64,000 bases of DNA from Saccharothrix ecbatanensis (GCF_014205015.1 NZ_JACHMO010000001.1:7378001-7442000); one strand, 5' to 3'; numbered from the stretch's first letter, positions 37,102 to 46,800 are shown. Notes: a model not told the origin generated them from the letters alone. Translations and numbers: made by a program.

Positions 37102-39365
37102 AACGGCTGCTGGCCGCACTCGCGGCGGCGGGGGTCCTCGTCGTGACGACGGGCGCCCCGGCGCCGGCCGCGCCCTACGACGGCGAGCGACTGCCCGTCA
37201 GACCGGCGCCCGCGACCCAGGTGTGGTCGACCAGGGCGCTGACCGGCCAACCGGGCCAGCAGTCGCAGGTCTTCCTGCGCTTGGACGTCGAGGAGATGAC
37301 CCCCCGGGTGGTCACCGCGGCCGGTCCGGAGACGATCACCATCTCGGGCCAGGTTGTCAACGTCAGCGACCGGGCGATCAAGGACATCGAGCTGCGCCTG
37401 GAGCGCGGTGATCCGCTGACCATCGAGGACGACGTCCGCAAGGCGTTGCGCGAGCCGACCGACGCGGAGGTCGTGCAGCCGTACTTCACCCGGATCGCGG
37501 ACCGCCTGGAGCGCAACGAGTCGAAGCCGTTCACGCTCACCGTCCCGCTGCGCGCCGGCGCCGACCCGACCGCGCTGCGGATCAGCGAGCCGGGCATCTA
37601 CCCGATCCTGGCCAACATCAACGGCGTGCCCGACTACGGCGGTCGGGCCCGGCTGGCCGCGTTGAGCACCCTGCTCCCGGTGCTCGCGATGCCGGGCGGC
37701 ACGGGGCCGAGCGTGCCCGCGAACCCCGCCAAGATCACCCTGTTGTGGCCGCTGGCCGACCGGCCGCGGCTCGTCTCCACCGGCCCGACCGTGCTCACCG
37801 ACGACGAGCTGGCGGGCTCGATCGCCATGGGCGGTCGACTGTACGGCCTGCTCAAGGCGTACGAGTCGGCGCTGGCCAGCCCGCTGGGCGCGGGTGTCTG
37901 CCTGACCGTCGACCCGGACCTGCTGCGCACGGTCGCCGCCATGGGCGAGGGCTACGAGGTGCGCGGGCAGGGCGCGGGCAAGGGCGCCGGTGAGGCAGGG
38001 CTGTGGCTCGCCCAGCTGCGCCTGCTGGTCGCCGGACGCTGCGTGATCGCGTTGCCCGACGCGGACGCCGACCTGGTCGCCCTGTCCCGGGCCCAGCTCA
38101 CCGAGCTGACCGACCTCGCGCTGGACGGCGCCGAGGTGGTCCGCCAGATCCTCGGCGTGCAGCCGACCCAGGGCCTGACCTGGCCCGAGGACGGCGTGCT
38201 CGACCAGCAGTCGCTCGCCTCCCTCACCGCGCAGGGCGTCACGTCGCTGGTGATCGACCAGGCGGCCGTCGCCGGCACGCCCGGCACCGGTCCCGTCCGG
38301 CTCGACGCCGCGGCCGATCGACCGGTCACGGCGGTGCGCGTAGACGGCATGGTGTCCGACGCGTTGCGCGGCGCGGCGGCGACCAGGCCGGTCGCGGGCG
38401 TGACCACGCCGAGCGAGACCAGGCCGGTGTCGGTGCAGAACGCGCTGGCCGCGCTGACCTTCCGGGCCGGCTTCCAGGACACCGGCCAGAACGTGGTCAT
38501 CGCGCCGCCGCGTCGGTGGAACGCGCCGACCGGTGAGGTCCGCACGCTGCTCCAGACGACGAACTCGCTGATCGAAGGCGGGTTCGCCACCCCGACGGCG
38601 CTCGGATCGCTGCTGGAGCCCGCGCCGCAGCAGCCGGCGACGTTGAGCTACCCGGTCGAGTCGGGCGCGCGCGAGGTGCCGCCCACGGTGACCGCGGCGA
38701 TCGGCGAGTCGTGGCGTCGGGTGCAGCAGCTGTCCGAGGCGATGCGGCAGGAGGACGCCGAGTCCGCCGCCCCGGCCGACCTGGTCGACCCGCTGCGGCT
38801 GGACCTGCTGCGCGCGGCGTCCGGGGCGTGGCGCGGTGACGAGGAGGGGGCGCGCGCGTCGTTGGCGATCGGCCGTGAGCGGATCGACGCGTTGCAGAGC
38901 CAGGTCTCGGTGACCGAGCCGAACAGCCCGATCCTGCTCGGCTCCGGCGACAGCCCGATCCCGCTGTCGATCAAGAACCGGCTGGACGTGCGGGTCACCG
39001 TGCGGATCGTGATCGAGGACACGCCGGGCATCGTGGCCAAGGAGTCGACCAACATCGAGCTGCCCGCGCGCGGCGACCGCCTGGTGCGGATCCCGGTCGA
39101 GGTGCAGCGGTCCGGGCGGTTCCCGGTGCACGTCAGGCTGGTCACGCCGAGCGGTGTGGAGCTGGGCGGGCGGGCCCGGCTGGAGGTGTCGTCCTCCGCG
39201 TACGGGACGATCACCGTCGTCATCACCTGCCTGGCCGGCGCCGCGTTGGTGCTGCTGTCCGCCCGGCGCATCTACCGTCGGGTCCGGGCGGCGAAGGCCG
39301 CCGCCGCGCAGGTGCCGGACGACGCCAGCGGGGTCACGCCGCCGGAGAGGTCGAGCACGAGTTGA
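37098..39365 (+). CDS. DUF6049 family envelope protein
   Basis: 755 residues from a GTG at 37098 that overlaps the NUDIX stop. Residues 1-24 are a signal peptide ([21 protein letters not shown]). A large extracellular part follows. One C-terminal membrane helix ([18 protein letters not shown]) is followed by a basic tail. It corresponds to Rv3909, upstream of MurJ in Mycobacterium. The conserved coupling to MurJ suggests a role in cell-wall or lipid II export, but no function is established. Its stop overlaps the murJ TTG. Confidence 0.88.
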   Translation: MKRLLAALAAAGVLVVTTGAPAPAAPYDGERLPVRPAPATQVWSTRALTGQPGQQSQVFLRLDVEEMTPRVVTAAGPETITISGQVVNVSDRAIKDIELRLERGDPLTIEDDVRKALREPTDAEVVQPYFTRIADRLERNESKPFTLTVPLRAGADPTALRISEPGIYPILANINGVPDYGGRARLAALSTLLPVLAMPGGTGPSVPANPAKITLLWPLADRPRLVSTGPTVLTDDELAGSIAMGGRLYGLLKAYESALASPLGAGVCLTVDPDLLRTVAAMGEGYEVRGQGAGKGAGEAGLWLAQLRLLVAGRCVIALPDADADLVALSRAQLTELTDLALDGAEVVRQILGVQPTQGLTWPEDGVLDQQSLASLTAQGVTSLVIDQAAVAGTPGTGPVRLDAAADRPVTAVRVDGMVSDALRGAAATRPVAGVTTPSETRPVSVQNALAALTFRAGFQDTGQNVVIAPPRRWNAPTGEVRTLLQTTNSLIEGGFATPTALGSLLEPAPQQPATLSYPVESGAREVPPTVTAAIGESWRRVQQLSEAMRQEDAESAAPADLVDPLRLDLLRAASGAWRGDEEGARASLAIGRERIDALQSQVSVTEPNSPILLGSGDSPIPLSIKNRLDVRVTVRIVIEDTPGIVAKESTNIELPARGDRLVRIPVEVQRSGRFPVHVRLVTPSGVELGGRARLEVSSSAYGTITVVITCLAGAALVLLSARRIYRRVRAAKAAAAQVPDDASGVTPPERSSTS

Positions 39366-40996
39366 GCGGAACGAGCACGGTGGCCCAGGAGCAAGAGCAG
39401 CAAGGCCCGTCGCTGGCACGTGCCAGCGGCTCCATGGCCATCGCCACCATCGTCAGCCGGGCCTCCGGCCTGCTGTCCAAGCTGCTGCTGATCACGATCC
39501 TCGGCATCAACGTGCTGAGCGACTCCTACAACGTCGCCTCCACGCTGCCGACGATGATCAACGAGCTGCTCCTCGGCGGCGTGCTGACCAGCGTGGCCAT
39601 CCCGCTGCTGGTGCGCGCCGAGAAGGAGGACGGCGACGGCGGCGAGTCGTACGCCCAGTGGCTGATCACCATGTCGGCGGTGGTGCTGGGCATCGGCACG
39701 GTCATCGCGGTCGCGTGCGCGCCGCTGCTGACCGCGATGTTCATCGGCTCGTCGAAGGCCAACCCGGCGCTGGTCACCGCGTTCGCGTACCTGGTGCTGC
39801 CGGGGATCGTGTTCTACGGGCTGTCGGCGATGCTCAGCGCGATCCTGAACACCCGGCACGTGTTCGGCCTGCCCACGTGGGCGCCGGTGCTGAACAACGT
39901 CGTGGTGATCCTGACGCTCGGCGTGTACTGGCTGATGCCGGGGGAGATCTCGCTCGACCCGGTGCGGATGGGCGAGCCGAAGCTGCTGGTCCTCGGCCTC
40001 GGCACGATGCTCGGCGTCGGCGTGCAGGCTGCCGTGCTGCTGCCCGCGCTGCGGCGGACCGGATTCCGGTTCCGCTGGCGGTGGGGCTGGGACCGGCGGC
40101 TGTCGGAGTTCGGCGGCCTGGCGTTCTGGGTGCTGCTGTACGTGGCGCTCGGTTTCGTCAGCATGATGGTGTTGACCAGGGTCGCGACGAACGACGACGG
40201 CGCGATCACGGCGTACAACATGCAGTGGCTGATCGCCCAGGTGCCGTACGGCGTGCTCGGCGTGTCGCTGCTGACCGCGTTGATGCCGAAGATGAGCCGT
40301 GCCGCGGCGGCGAACGACAACGACTCGCTGGTCGGCGACCTGTCGTTCGGCAACCGGATGTCGGCGATCCTGCTGATGCCGTTCAGCGCGCTGATGACGG
40401 TCGCCGGCGTCTCGATCGGTCTGGCCTTGTTCTCGTTCGGCGAGTCGGGCCACGAGGGTGGCGAGTCGATCGGCACGGCGCTGGCGCTGTCCGCGTTCGG
40501 GCTGGTGCCCTACGCGATCACCCTGCTCCAGCTGCGGGTGTTCTACGCGATGAAGGACGCCCGGACGCCCACGCTCATCCAGGCGATCATCGTGGCGGTG
40601 CGGATCGCTCTGCTGTACGGGTTCCTGGCGTTCTCGCCGCCCGGGAAGCTCGCGGTCGGCGTGTCGATCGCGATGTCGCTCAGCTTCGTGGTCGGCGCGT
40701 TGGTGGGTCAGCTGTGGCTGCGCATCCGGCTCGGCCGACTGCGCACCGGTTACACAGCGTGGACGATCTGCCTCACGGTCGTGGCGTCCGCGATCGCGTT
40801 CGGAGCAGCCACCGGACTGGCGTGGCTCGCCGTCCGCGTACTGGGAATCGAGTCCCGCTTCGTGGGTGCGTGGGTGGAAGTCGCGATCCAGGCGATCGTC
40901 GGACTGCCGCTGACTTTCCTGTTGCTGGCCCTGTTCCGAGTACCCGAAGTAAAGCCGGCGGTCGCCAAGATCAGTCGTTTGGTGGGGCGGCGATGA
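39362..40996 (+). CDS. murJ: Lipid II flippase MurJ
   Basis: 544 residues from a TTG at 39362 overlapping the previous stop (TTGA). A GTG at 39380 is an alternative. Fourteen predicted membrane helices of the MVF family with SRASGLLSKLLLITILG, MINELLLGGVLTSVAIPLLV and the family pattern up to PVRIALLYGF-type helices. It moves lipid II across the membrane. In Mycobacterium the protein is fused to a pseudokinase. Here it ends at the last helix and the pseudokinase is a separate gene just downstream. Confidence 0.94.
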   Translation: MSGTSTVAQEQEQQGPSLARASGSMAIATIVSRASGLLSKLLLITILGINVLSDSYNVASTLPTMINELLLGGVLTSVAIPLLVRAEKEDGDGGESYAQWLITMSAVVLGIGTVIAVACAPLLTAMFIGSSKANPALVTAFAYLVLPGIVFYGLSAMLSAILNTRHVFGLPTWAPVLNNVVVILTLGVYWLMPGEISLDPVRMGEPKLLVLGLGTMLGVGVQAAVLLPALRRTGFRFRWRWGWDRRLSEFGGLAFWVLLYVALGFVSMMVLTRVATNDDGAITAYNMQWLIAQVPYGVLGVSLLTALMPKMSRAAAANDNDSLVGDLSFGNRMSAILLMPFSALMTVAGVSIGLALFSFGESGHEGGESIGTALALSAFGLVPYAITLLQLRVFYAMKDARTPTLIQAIIVAVRIALLYGFLAFSPPGKLAVGVSIAMSLSFVVGALVGQLWLRIRLGRLRTGYTAWTICLTVVASAIAFGAATGLAWLAVRVLGIESRFVGAWVEVAIQAIVGLPLTFLLLALFRVPEVKPAVAKISRLVGRR

Positions 40997-41033
40997 CCCC
41001 TGTGGCAAGCCTCTTTCACGTACCCTCGGCCCC

Positions 41034-42551
41034 GTGAGCAGCGGTCCGATCCAGAACACCTCGCTGGTGCCCGGCGGGGTGATCGGCGACGGCCGGTACC
41101 GGCTGCTGGCGCAGTCCGGTGTGGACCGCAGGTGCGACGCGCACCTGTGGCGGGCGCGGGACGGCCAGCTCAACCGGGACGTGGCGTTGACCATCCTGGT
41201 GGGCAGCGCGGCCGACCACGCCGCGGCGGCGCGGGCCAAGCGGACCGCGGAACGCGCGATGCACGCGGCCAGCTTCACCCATCCCGGTGTGTCCCGGGTG
41301 ATCGACGTGCTGACTCCCGGTGCCGGGATCAAGCCCGAAGAGGGCATCCTCGCCGTGATCGTGGCCGAGTGGACCCAGGGCACCGATCTGATGGACCTGA
41401 TCGCCGAGGGGCCGTTGCCGGCGGGTGCGGCGACGCGGCTGCTCGGTCCGTTGGGCGCGGCGATCGAGGGCGCGCACCACGCCGGTCTGGTGCTCGGCGC
41501 CGACCACCCGCACCGGATCCGCGTGACGTCCGACGGACGGCTGCGGTTGGCGTTCCCCGGTCCAAGGCCGGATGCGATCGCGCGGGACGACGTCAAGGGC
41601 CTGGGCGCGATCCTGTACCTGTTGCTGACCGGGAAGTGGGCGTTGCCGGACGGTCCGGACGGCGTGCCGGCCGCGCCGACGGGGCCGGACGGTTCGGTGC
41701 TCGCGCCGAGCGCGCTGCACCCGTACGTGCCGCACGAGCTGTCGTCGGTTGCCGTGCGGAGCCTGGAGGACACCAGCGTCGGCGGCATCCGGACGAGCGC
41801 CGCGATCCTCCAGGTGCTGGACCAGATCGCCCAGTCCGAGGCGCAGACCGCGCTGATCGAGCCGGTCCAGGACGACGGCGCGGTGTGGACCACGCAGCGG
41901 CCGGCGCACGACAAGGGCCGCAAGCGGAAGCTGCTGATCAGCGTGGCGGTGCTCGCGGTGGCGACGCTGGCCGTGATCGTCTGGCTGGGCATGCAGATCG
42001 TGAGCTTCTTCAGCGACGAGCCGGCCGGCAACGGCGGGCCGACGGTGGTGATCGGCCAGTCCAACCCGCCGGGCGAGAGCGGCCAACCCGCACCGCCCGC
42101 GCCCCAGCCGGCCGGTCCCGTGCAGCCCGCGTCGGTCGGCGTGTACGACGTGACCAACCAGCCGGACAACGCCAACCGGGCGAACCGCGCGGTCGACAAC
42201 AACCCGACCACGGTGTGGCAGACGGAGAACTACTTCCAGCCGTTCCCGGCGTTGAAGCCGGGGATCGGGCTGATGGCGGGGTTCGCCGAGCCGGTGAAGC
42301 TCGCGTCGGTGACGATCACGTCGCCCAGCGCGGACACGATGGTGGAGATCCGGGTCGCCGGCGCACCGGGCGCGCCACTGACCGAGACCAAGGTCATCGC
42401 CACCGCGACCCTGTCCGCCGGCCAGACCCAGATCCAGCTGAACGACCACGACCCGACCCAGCACGTGCTGGTGTGGATCACGAAGCTCTCGGGCAGCGGC
42501 AAGAACAACAAGTCCGAGATAGCGGAACTCGTCTACACCCGCGCCCAATAA
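41034..42551 (+). CDS. Membrane pseudokinase with extracellular galactose-binding-like domain (MviN partner)
   Basis: 505 residues from a GTG at 41034. TACCCT at 41021-41026 lies seven bases upstream, so it is leaderless. Residues 15-275 resemble a Ser/Thr kinase fold but lack the active residues: the HRD loop is replaced by HHAGLVLGADHPHRI and there is no DFG. One membrane helix follows (LLISVAVLAVATLAVIVWLG, about 302-322). The Pro-rich linker leads to a discoidin/F5-8-like domain (NRAVDNNPTTVWQTENYF, KLASVTITSPS). It matches the C-terminal half of mycobacterial MviN, which binds FhaA when phosphorylated. The substrate threonine is not identified. Confidence 0.88.
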   Translation: MSSGPIQNTSLVPGGVIGDGRYRLLAQSGVDRRCDAHLWRARDGQLNRDVALTILVGSAADHAAAARAKRTAERAMHAASFTHPGVSRVIDVLTPGAGIKPEEGILAVIVAEWTQGTDLMDLIAEGPLPAGAATRLLGPLGAAIEGAHHAGLVLGADHPHRIRVTSDGRLRLAFPGPRPDAIARDDVKGLGAILYLLLTGKWALPDGPDGVPAAPTGPDGSVLAPSALHPYVPHELSSVAVRSLEDTSVGGIRTSAAILQVLDQIAQSEAQTALIEPVQDDGAVWTTQRPAHDKGRKRKLLISVAVLAVATLAVIVWLGMQIVSFFSDEPAGNGGPTVVIGQSNPPGESGQPAPPAPQPAGPVQPASVGVYDVTNQPDNANRANRAVDNNPTTVWQTENYFQPFPALKPGIGLMAGFAEPVKLASVTITSPSADTMVEIRVAGAPGAPLTETKVIATATLSAGQTQIQLNDHDPTQHVLVWITKLSGSGKNNKSEIAELVYTRAQ

Positions 42552-42561
42552 GCGCCGTGGG

Positions 42562-43200
42562 TCAGGTGCGGATCGCGTAGCTGCCCAGGGTCGGTTCGAG
42601 CAGGTCGAAGACGCGCTCCGCGGCACGGGTGACGGTGGCGGCGATGTGCGGGTTGTCGTGTCCCTCCACGGTCAGCCGCAGCGCCTCCCCGAACAGCAGC
42701 CGGTGCGCCGCGCCCAGCTGGGTGGCGACCGCCCTCGGCGTGATGTCGTCGGGCTCGGCGGCGGTTTCCGCGGTCAAGGTCGCGGCCAGGGCTTCCTCGC
42801 GCGTCTCGTGCAGTTCACGCAGGCGCGCGGTGAGGGTGGGGCTGTCCACGATCATCCGGGCGAACGGCTGACCCGAGAAGCCGATCACCGGGTCGTGCCC
42901 GGCCGCCGCGCGCATGAACGCCGCACGCAGCGCCGCCAACGCCGACTCGCCGACACCCCGCGCGGCCACCGTGCGGGCCAGGCCGGCGGTGAACTCCTCG
43001 TGCTGGTCGAGGGCCAGGTCCTCTTTGCGCGCGAAGTAGTTGGTCACGGTCTTCTTCGCCACCCGCGCGGCCTCCGCGATGTCGGCGATGGTCGTCTCCT
43101 CGAACCCCCGCTCGATGAACAGCCGGGTGGCGTGGTCGGAGATCAGCTGGCGCGTCTCCTGCTTCTTCAGCTCCCGAAGGCCGGGGTTTGTGCTGGTCAT
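42562..43200 (-). CDS. TetR-family transcriptional repressor
   Basis: 212 residues from an ATG at 43200. The helix-turn-helix is TRLFIERGFEETTIADIAEA then ARVAKKTVTNYFARKEDLAL. The C-terminal domain is unassigned. It diverges from a strong promoter at 43244-43271 that carries an inverted repeat around its -10, so it probably represses the adjacent small ORF and VOC gene and itself. The ligand is unknown. Confidence 0.9.
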   Translation of the reverse strand: MTSTNPGLRELKKQETRQLISDHATRLFIERGFEETTIADIAEAARVAKKTVTNYFARKEDLALDQHEEFTAGLARTVAARGVGESALAALRAAFMRAAAGHDPVIGFSGQPFARMIVDSPTLTARLRELHETREEALAATLTAETAAEPDDITPRAVATQLGAAHRLLFGEALRLTVEGHDNPHIAATVTRAAERVFDLLEPTLGSYAIRT

Positions 43201-43243
43201 GGACCTACCCTGGCAGATTTTTACGTCGGAGGCAAACTTCTCC

Positions 43244-43271
43244 TTGACGTTTCGTAGTACGAGGCTATAAT
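43244..43271 (+). promoter_or_regulatory. Consensus housekeeping promoter
   Basis: TTGACG (43244-43249), 16-base spacer, TATAAT (43266-43271). This is unusually close to the sigma-70 consensus for a high-GC genome. It reads towards the small ORF at 43307 and VOC gene, and is overlapped by the TetR operator. Confidence 0.85.
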
Positions 43272-43281
43272 TACACTCGTA
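43252..43281. promoter_or_regulatory. Probable TetR operator over the -10 element
   Basis: TCGTAGTACGA is a palindrome at 43252-43262. TACGAG (43258-43263) and CTCGTA (43276-43281) form an inverted repeat spaced by 12 bases around TATAAT. Binding here would block RNA polymerase. The likely ligand is the divergent TetR product. Confidence 0.7.
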
Positions 43282-43306
43282 GCAAGCCACCACGGAGGAG
43301 AACACC

Positions 43307-43426
43307 TTGCGCCGAGAGCACCCAGGCCGTCGCCCGACCCGCGTCACCCACCAGCCGTTCCCCGGCAAGCAGCAGCCGACCAGGCCCACCCGGGCCACCG
43401 GCGTGCCGCGCCGTCGCTCGTACTGA
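43307..43426 (+). CDS. Small basic ORF upstream of VOC gene
   Basis: 39 residues from a TTG at 43307 preceded by GGAGGAG at the ideal distance. The product begins MRREHPGRRPTRVTHQPFPG and ends RRRSY. It is Arg/Pro-rich with no hydrophobic segment. The consensus promoter and strong ribosome site argue it is translated. The VOC gene follows after 25 bases. The function is unknown. It could be a leader peptide or a short accessory protein. Confidence 0.55.
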   Translation: MRREHPGRRPTRVTHQPFPGKQQPTRPTRATGVPRRRSY

Positions 43427-43451
43427 CCGACCCCACCCCAGGAGAAACCAC

Positions 43452-43826
43452 TTGATCACCAGGTCCACGCTGTCCCTCAACGTCGACGACGTCACCGCGT
43501 CGAGCGACTTCTTCACCACCCATTTCGGCTACACGCAACAGATGGCGGCCGACGGCTTCGCCTCGCTGAGCCACGAGGGCGCGGTCGACATCGTCCTGCT
43601 GCGCCGGGGCGTCGAAGTGCTGCCCGAGGGCTTCCGCGACCAGCACGCGGCCGGTCTGATCGTCGCCTTCACCGTCGACGACCTCGCGGCGGAGCACGAC
43701 CGGCTCCGCGCGGCGGGCGTCGAGATCACCATGCCGCTGCGCGAGGAGTCGTGGGGTGAGCGCCTGTTCCAGGTGACGGACCCGAACGGCGTCATCGTCC
43801 AGCTCGTCGAGTGGGCGAACTTGTGA
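43452..43826 (+). CDS. VOC-family (glyoxalase/bleomycin-resistance fold) protein
   Basis: 124 residues from a TTG at 43452 with AGGAG eight bases upstream. Two beta-alpha-beta-beta-beta modules of the VOC fold: LSLNVDDVTASSDFFTTHFG ... LIVAFTVDDLAAEHDRLRAAG ... TDPNGVIVQLVEW. It has a possible metal-binding Glu near the end but lacks an obvious full H/E metal set. Under a TetR-controlled promoter it may bind or modify a small toxic molecule. The substrate is unknown. Confidence 0.85.
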   Translation: MITRSTLSLNVDDVTASSDFFTTHFGYTQQMAADGFASLSHEGAVDIVLLRRGVEVLPEGFRDQHAAGLIVAFTVDDLAAEHDRLRAAGVEITMPLREESWGERLFQVTDPNGVIVQLVEWANL

Positions 43827-43958
43827 CGCGGGGTCGTGGCGGGCGGCTCCGGCGGGGTCGCCCGCCCACCGCGGAGCGGCGAATTCGACCTCGGTGAGGC
43901 GACCCCGCCCGCGACGCCGGAAGCGGACCCTTCCACCACAGCCGATAGGCTCCCCGGC

Positions 43959-44576
43959 GTGACCGCCGCAGCCAGCTCGGACGCAGACCTCATCGCGGCA
44001 CACGCCGCGGGTGACCCACACGCCTTCTCCGAGCTCGTGCGCAGGCATCGGGATCGCATGTGGGCGGTCGCGCTGCGCACCCTGCGCGATCCCGAAGAGG
44101 CCGCGGACGCCCTGCAAGAGGCGTTCATCTCGGCCTTCCGGGCGGCGGGGAGCTTCCGCGCCGAGTCCCAGGTCACCACCTGGCTGCACCGAATAGTCGT
44201 GAACGCCTGCCTCGACCGGATGCGCAGGCGCCAGACCAGGCCGACGGTCCCGCTGCCCGAGGCAGGCCCTGGTGAGCCCGTCGCACCGAGGGACGCGATG
44301 GCCGAACGGGAGACCCGGCTGGTCGTCCAGGCCGCTCTCCTCGAACTTCCGGAGGAGCAGCGCGCCCCCATCGTGCTGGTCGACGTGGAGGGGTACTCCG
44401 TCGCCGAAACGGCCCAGCTCCTGGGTATCGCGGAGGGCACCGTGAAGTCGCGCTGCGCCCGCGGGAGGGCCAAGCTGGCCAAAGTTCTGGGTCACCTCCG
44501 GAACCGGAGTGCAGATGCGAACGTCCCAATGAACGATGTGCAGGTGCAACAGGGACGTCAGTTGGAGGAACGATGA
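43959..44576 (+). CDS. sigM: ECF sigma factor SigM
   Basis: 205 residues from a GTG at 43959. A TAGGCT -10 element at 43946-43951 ends seven bases upstream (leaderless). An upstream GTG would add 41 residues and is rejected. Region 2 is FSELVRRHRDRMWAVALRTL with DPEEAADALQEAFISAFRAA. Region 4 is LLELPEEQRAPIVLVDVEGY then SVAETAQLLGIAEGTVKSRC. Position upstream of an anti-sigma gene and trxBA matches sigM of Mycobacterium. It overlaps the anti-sigma gene by four bases (ATGA). Confidence 0.9.
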   Translation: MTAAASSDADLIAAHAAGDPHAFSELVRRHRDRMWAVALRTLRDPEEAADALQEAFISAFRAAGSFRAESQVTTWLHRIVVNACLDRMRRRQTRPTVPLPEAGPGEPVAPRDAMAERETRLVVQAALLELPEEQRAPIVLVDVEGYSVAETAQLLGIAEGTVKSRCARGRAKLAKVLGHLRNRSADANVPMNDVQVQQGRQLEER

Positions 44577-45325
44577 CCGGCAATGAGCGGCGTTCAGGGC
44601 CGCCGTGGTCCGTCGACCTGCTGGCTGATCTGCACGCGGGGGCTCTGGACCCGCGGGCCGAGGCCGAGCTTCGGCCACTGGTCGAGAACGACCCCGAGGC
44701 GCGGGAGATCCTGGCGGCACTCGACGCCACGCTGGAAGACCTGCACGACATGCCGCCGATCCCCATGCCGCGCCACGTGGCCGAACGGATCGACGCGGCG
44801 CTCGCCGAAGAGGCACGCCCGACCGCCCCGGTGATCGACTTCGCGCAGGCCAAGGCTCGCCGCAACAAGCGGCTCGGCTGGGGTGCGGGCTTCCTCGCCA
44901 CGGCCGCGGTCGCCATCGGTGTCGCCGTGGTGGCGATCCCGAAGGACACGACCGCGGGTGACGGCGGCATGGCCCAGAAAGACGCGACGTCGACCCCGGT
45001 CACGGGCAGCGCGGCGCCGCCCGGCGATCGGATGCCGGCGGTGCGCGGCCAGAACTTCGGCCCGGTGATCGGCGACGTGCTCAAGGCGCAGAACTACGGC
45101 CCACTGGAGAACCAGGACCAGCTGGCCGGCTGCCTGCGCGGCGCGAACGTCACGGCGGGCAAGCCGCTCGGGGTCAGCCCGATCACGCTGGACGAGAAGC
45201 CGGCCGTGATGGCGATCCTGCCCGGTGGCTCGCCCGGCGCGTACCGGATCGTGGTGGTCGACCCGGCCACGTGCGGCCCGGACAACCCCGACGGCGTGCT
45301 GGCGAACAGCGTCATCAACCCGTAG
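44573..45325 (+). CDS. Membrane anti-sigma factor of SigM
   Basis: 250 residues. The N-terminal cytoplasmic part (SVDLLADLHAGALDPRAEAE) has a zinc-free anti-sigma-like helix set. One membrane helix spans about 102-123 (WGAGFLATAAVAIGVAVVAI). The extracellular part has two cysteines (LAGCLRG and PATCGPD) that may form a disulfide. It corresponds to RsmA (Rv3912). The order sigM-anti-sigma-trxB is conserved. Its TAG stop begins inside the first of two tandem 24-bp repeats. Confidence 0.87.
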   Translation: MTGNERRSGPPWSVDLLADLHAGALDPRAEAELRPLVENDPEAREILAALDATLEDLHDMPPIPMPRHVAERIDAALAEEARPTAPVIDFAQAKARRNKRLGWGAGFLATAAVAIGVAVVAIPKDTTAGDGGMAQKDATSTPVTGSAAPPGDRMPAVRGQNFGPVIGDVLKAQNYGPLENQDQLAGCLRGANVTAGKPLGVSPITLDEKPAVMAILPGGSPGAYRIVVVDPATCGPDNPDGVLANSVINP

Positions 45326-45366
45326 TCCGGCTCGCCCCGGGACCCGTAGTCCAGCTCACCCCGGGA
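45319..45366. repeat. Two tandem 24-bp repeats upstream of trxB
   Basis: Units at 45319-45342 and 45343-45366 begin cccgtagtccrgctcrcccc and match at 22 of 24 bases. The first contains the anti-sigma stop codon. They end three bases before the GGAAT box of the SigR-type promoter. Confidence 0.85.
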
Positions 45367-45369
45367 CGC

Positions 45370-45395
45370 GGAATTACCGCGCCCTACGATCCGTT
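45370..45395 (+). promoter_or_regulatory. SigR/SigH-type promoter for trxB-trxA
   Basis: GGAAT at 45370-45374, exactly 18 bases, then GTT at 45393-45395. This is the consensus of the disulfide-stress sigma factors SigR (Streptomyces) and SigH (Mycobacterium), which drive trxBA. It lies 57 bases upstream of the trxB GTG. Confidence 0.85.
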
Positions 45396-45452
45396 GTGCG
45401 AAGTGCCGGGCCGGGTTGATCCCGGCCCGCAAGCGACTAACGGAGGTCGAGG

Positions 45453-46445
45453 GTGTCGGACGTTCGGAACCTGATCGTCGTGGGATCGGGGCCCGCCGGG
45501 TACACCGCGGCGGTCTACGCCGCGCGGGCCCAGCTCGAACCGCTGGTGTTCGAGGGCTCGCAGTACGGCGGCGCGCTGATGACCACGACCGAAGTCGAGA
45601 ACTACCCCGGTTTCCGCGACGGCATCATGGGCCCCGACCTCATGGAGCAGATGAGGGAGCAGGCCAAGCGCTTCGGCGGCGAGCTGCGCTCCGAGGACGT
45701 GGAGTCGGTGGAGCTCGACGGCCCGGTCAAGTACGTCACCGCCAACGGTCAGCGGTACGCCGCCCGCGCGGTCGTGCTGGCCATGGGCGCGGCGGCGCGC
45801 TACCTGCACGTCCCCGGTGAGCAGGAGCTGCTCGGCCGCGGCGTGTCGGCGTGCGCGACGTGCGACGGCTTCTTCTTCCGCGACCAGGACATCGCCGTGA
45901 TCGGCGGCGGCGACTCGGCGATGGAGGAGGCGACGTTCCTGACCAAGTTCGCCCGGACCGTCACGATCATCCACCGCCGCGAGGAGTTCCGCGCCTCCAA
46001 GATCATGCTGGAGCGCGCGCGGAGCAACGAGAAGATCAAGTGGCTGCTGAACGCCGAGGTGGTCGAGGTGCTGGGCAGCGGTTCGGTGTCCGGCGTGACG
46101 ACCCGCGACACGCGGACCGGCGACGTGACCGAGCACGCGTTCACCGGATTCTTCGTCGCCATCGGCCACGACCCGCGCAGTGAGCTGGTCAAGGGCCAGG
46201 TCGAGGTGGACGGCGAGGGTTACGTCCAGGTCGTCGGCCGGACGACGCACACGAACGTGGACGGCGTGTTCGCCGCGGGCGACCTCGTCGACCACACCTA
46301 CCGCCAGGCGATCACCGCCGCCGGGTCGGGCTGCGCCGCCGCGATCGACGCGGAGCGCTGGCTCGCCGAACACGGGTCCGAAGAGGCCTCGATCGCGTCC
46401 GAGCACGTCGGCGGCGGCTACGGCGACCCCGTCTCCACCAGCTGA
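45453..46445 (+). CDS. trxB: Thioredoxin reductase
   Basis: 330 residues from a GTG at 45453 with GGAGG upstream. It reduces thioredoxin with NADPH. FAD motif [18 protein letters not shown], redox-active CATC ([11 protein letters not shown]), NADPH motif [14 protein letters not shown] and the C-terminal FAD site [14 protein letters not shown] are all intact. It is followed by trxA with 28 bases between, so the pair forms an operon. Confidence 0.96.
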   Translation: MSDVRNLIVVGSGPAGYTAAVYAARAQLEPLVFEGSQYGGALMTTTEVENYPGFRDGIMGPDLMEQMREQAKRFGGELRSEDVESVELDGPVKYVTANGQRYAARAVVLAMGAAARYLHVPGEQELLGRGVSACATCDGFFFRDQDIAVIGGGDSAMEEATFLTKFARTVTIIHRREEFRASKIMLERARSNEKIKWLLNAEVVEVLGSGSVSGVTTRDTRTGDVTEHAFTGFFVAIGHDPRSELVKGQVEVDGEGYVQVVGRTTHTNVDGVFAAGDLVDHTYRQAITAAGSGCAAAIDAERWLAEHGSEEASIASEHVGGGYGDPVSTS

Positions 46446-46473
46446 ACCACTTCTTTCCCGAGGGAGAAACAAC

Positions 46474-46800
46474 ATGGCAGGGTCCACCGTGGTCACGTCC
46501 GCCAAGACGTTCGCCGAAGACGTGCTGACCAGCGAGAAGCCGGTTCTGGTCGACTTCTGGGCGACCTGGTGCGGCCCGTGCAAGATGGTCGCCCCGGTGC
46601 TGGAGGAGATCGCCGCCGAGCACGCCGAGAAGATCACCGTCGCCAAGCTCGACATCGACGCGAACCCGTCGATCGCGCGGGACTACCAGATCATGTCGGT
46701 GCCGACCCTGATCCTGTTCCAGGGTGGTGTCCCGGTGAAGCAGATCGTGGGCGCCAAGCCGAAGGCCGCGTTGCTGAAGGACCTCTCCGACGTCCTGTGA
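46474..46800 (+). CDS. trxA: Thioredoxin
   Basis: 108 residues from an ATG at 46474 preceded by GAGGGAG. Active site WCGPC in [20 protein letters not shown]. cis-Pro region [11 protein letters not shown]. It receives electrons from TrxB and reduces protein disulfides in the cytoplasm. A long hairpin terminator follows 13 bases after the stop. Confidence 0.97.
   Translation: MAGSTVVTSAKTFAEDVLTSEKPVLVDFWATWCGPCKMVAPVLEEIAAEHAEKITVAKLDIDANPSIARDYQIMSVPTLILFQGGVPVKQIVGAKPKAALLKDLSDVL

Noticed and set aside
39272..42211. A 979-codon open frame on the minus strand
   Set aside because: It is antisense to murJ and the pseudokinase, both supported by family motifs; the composition is artefactual.
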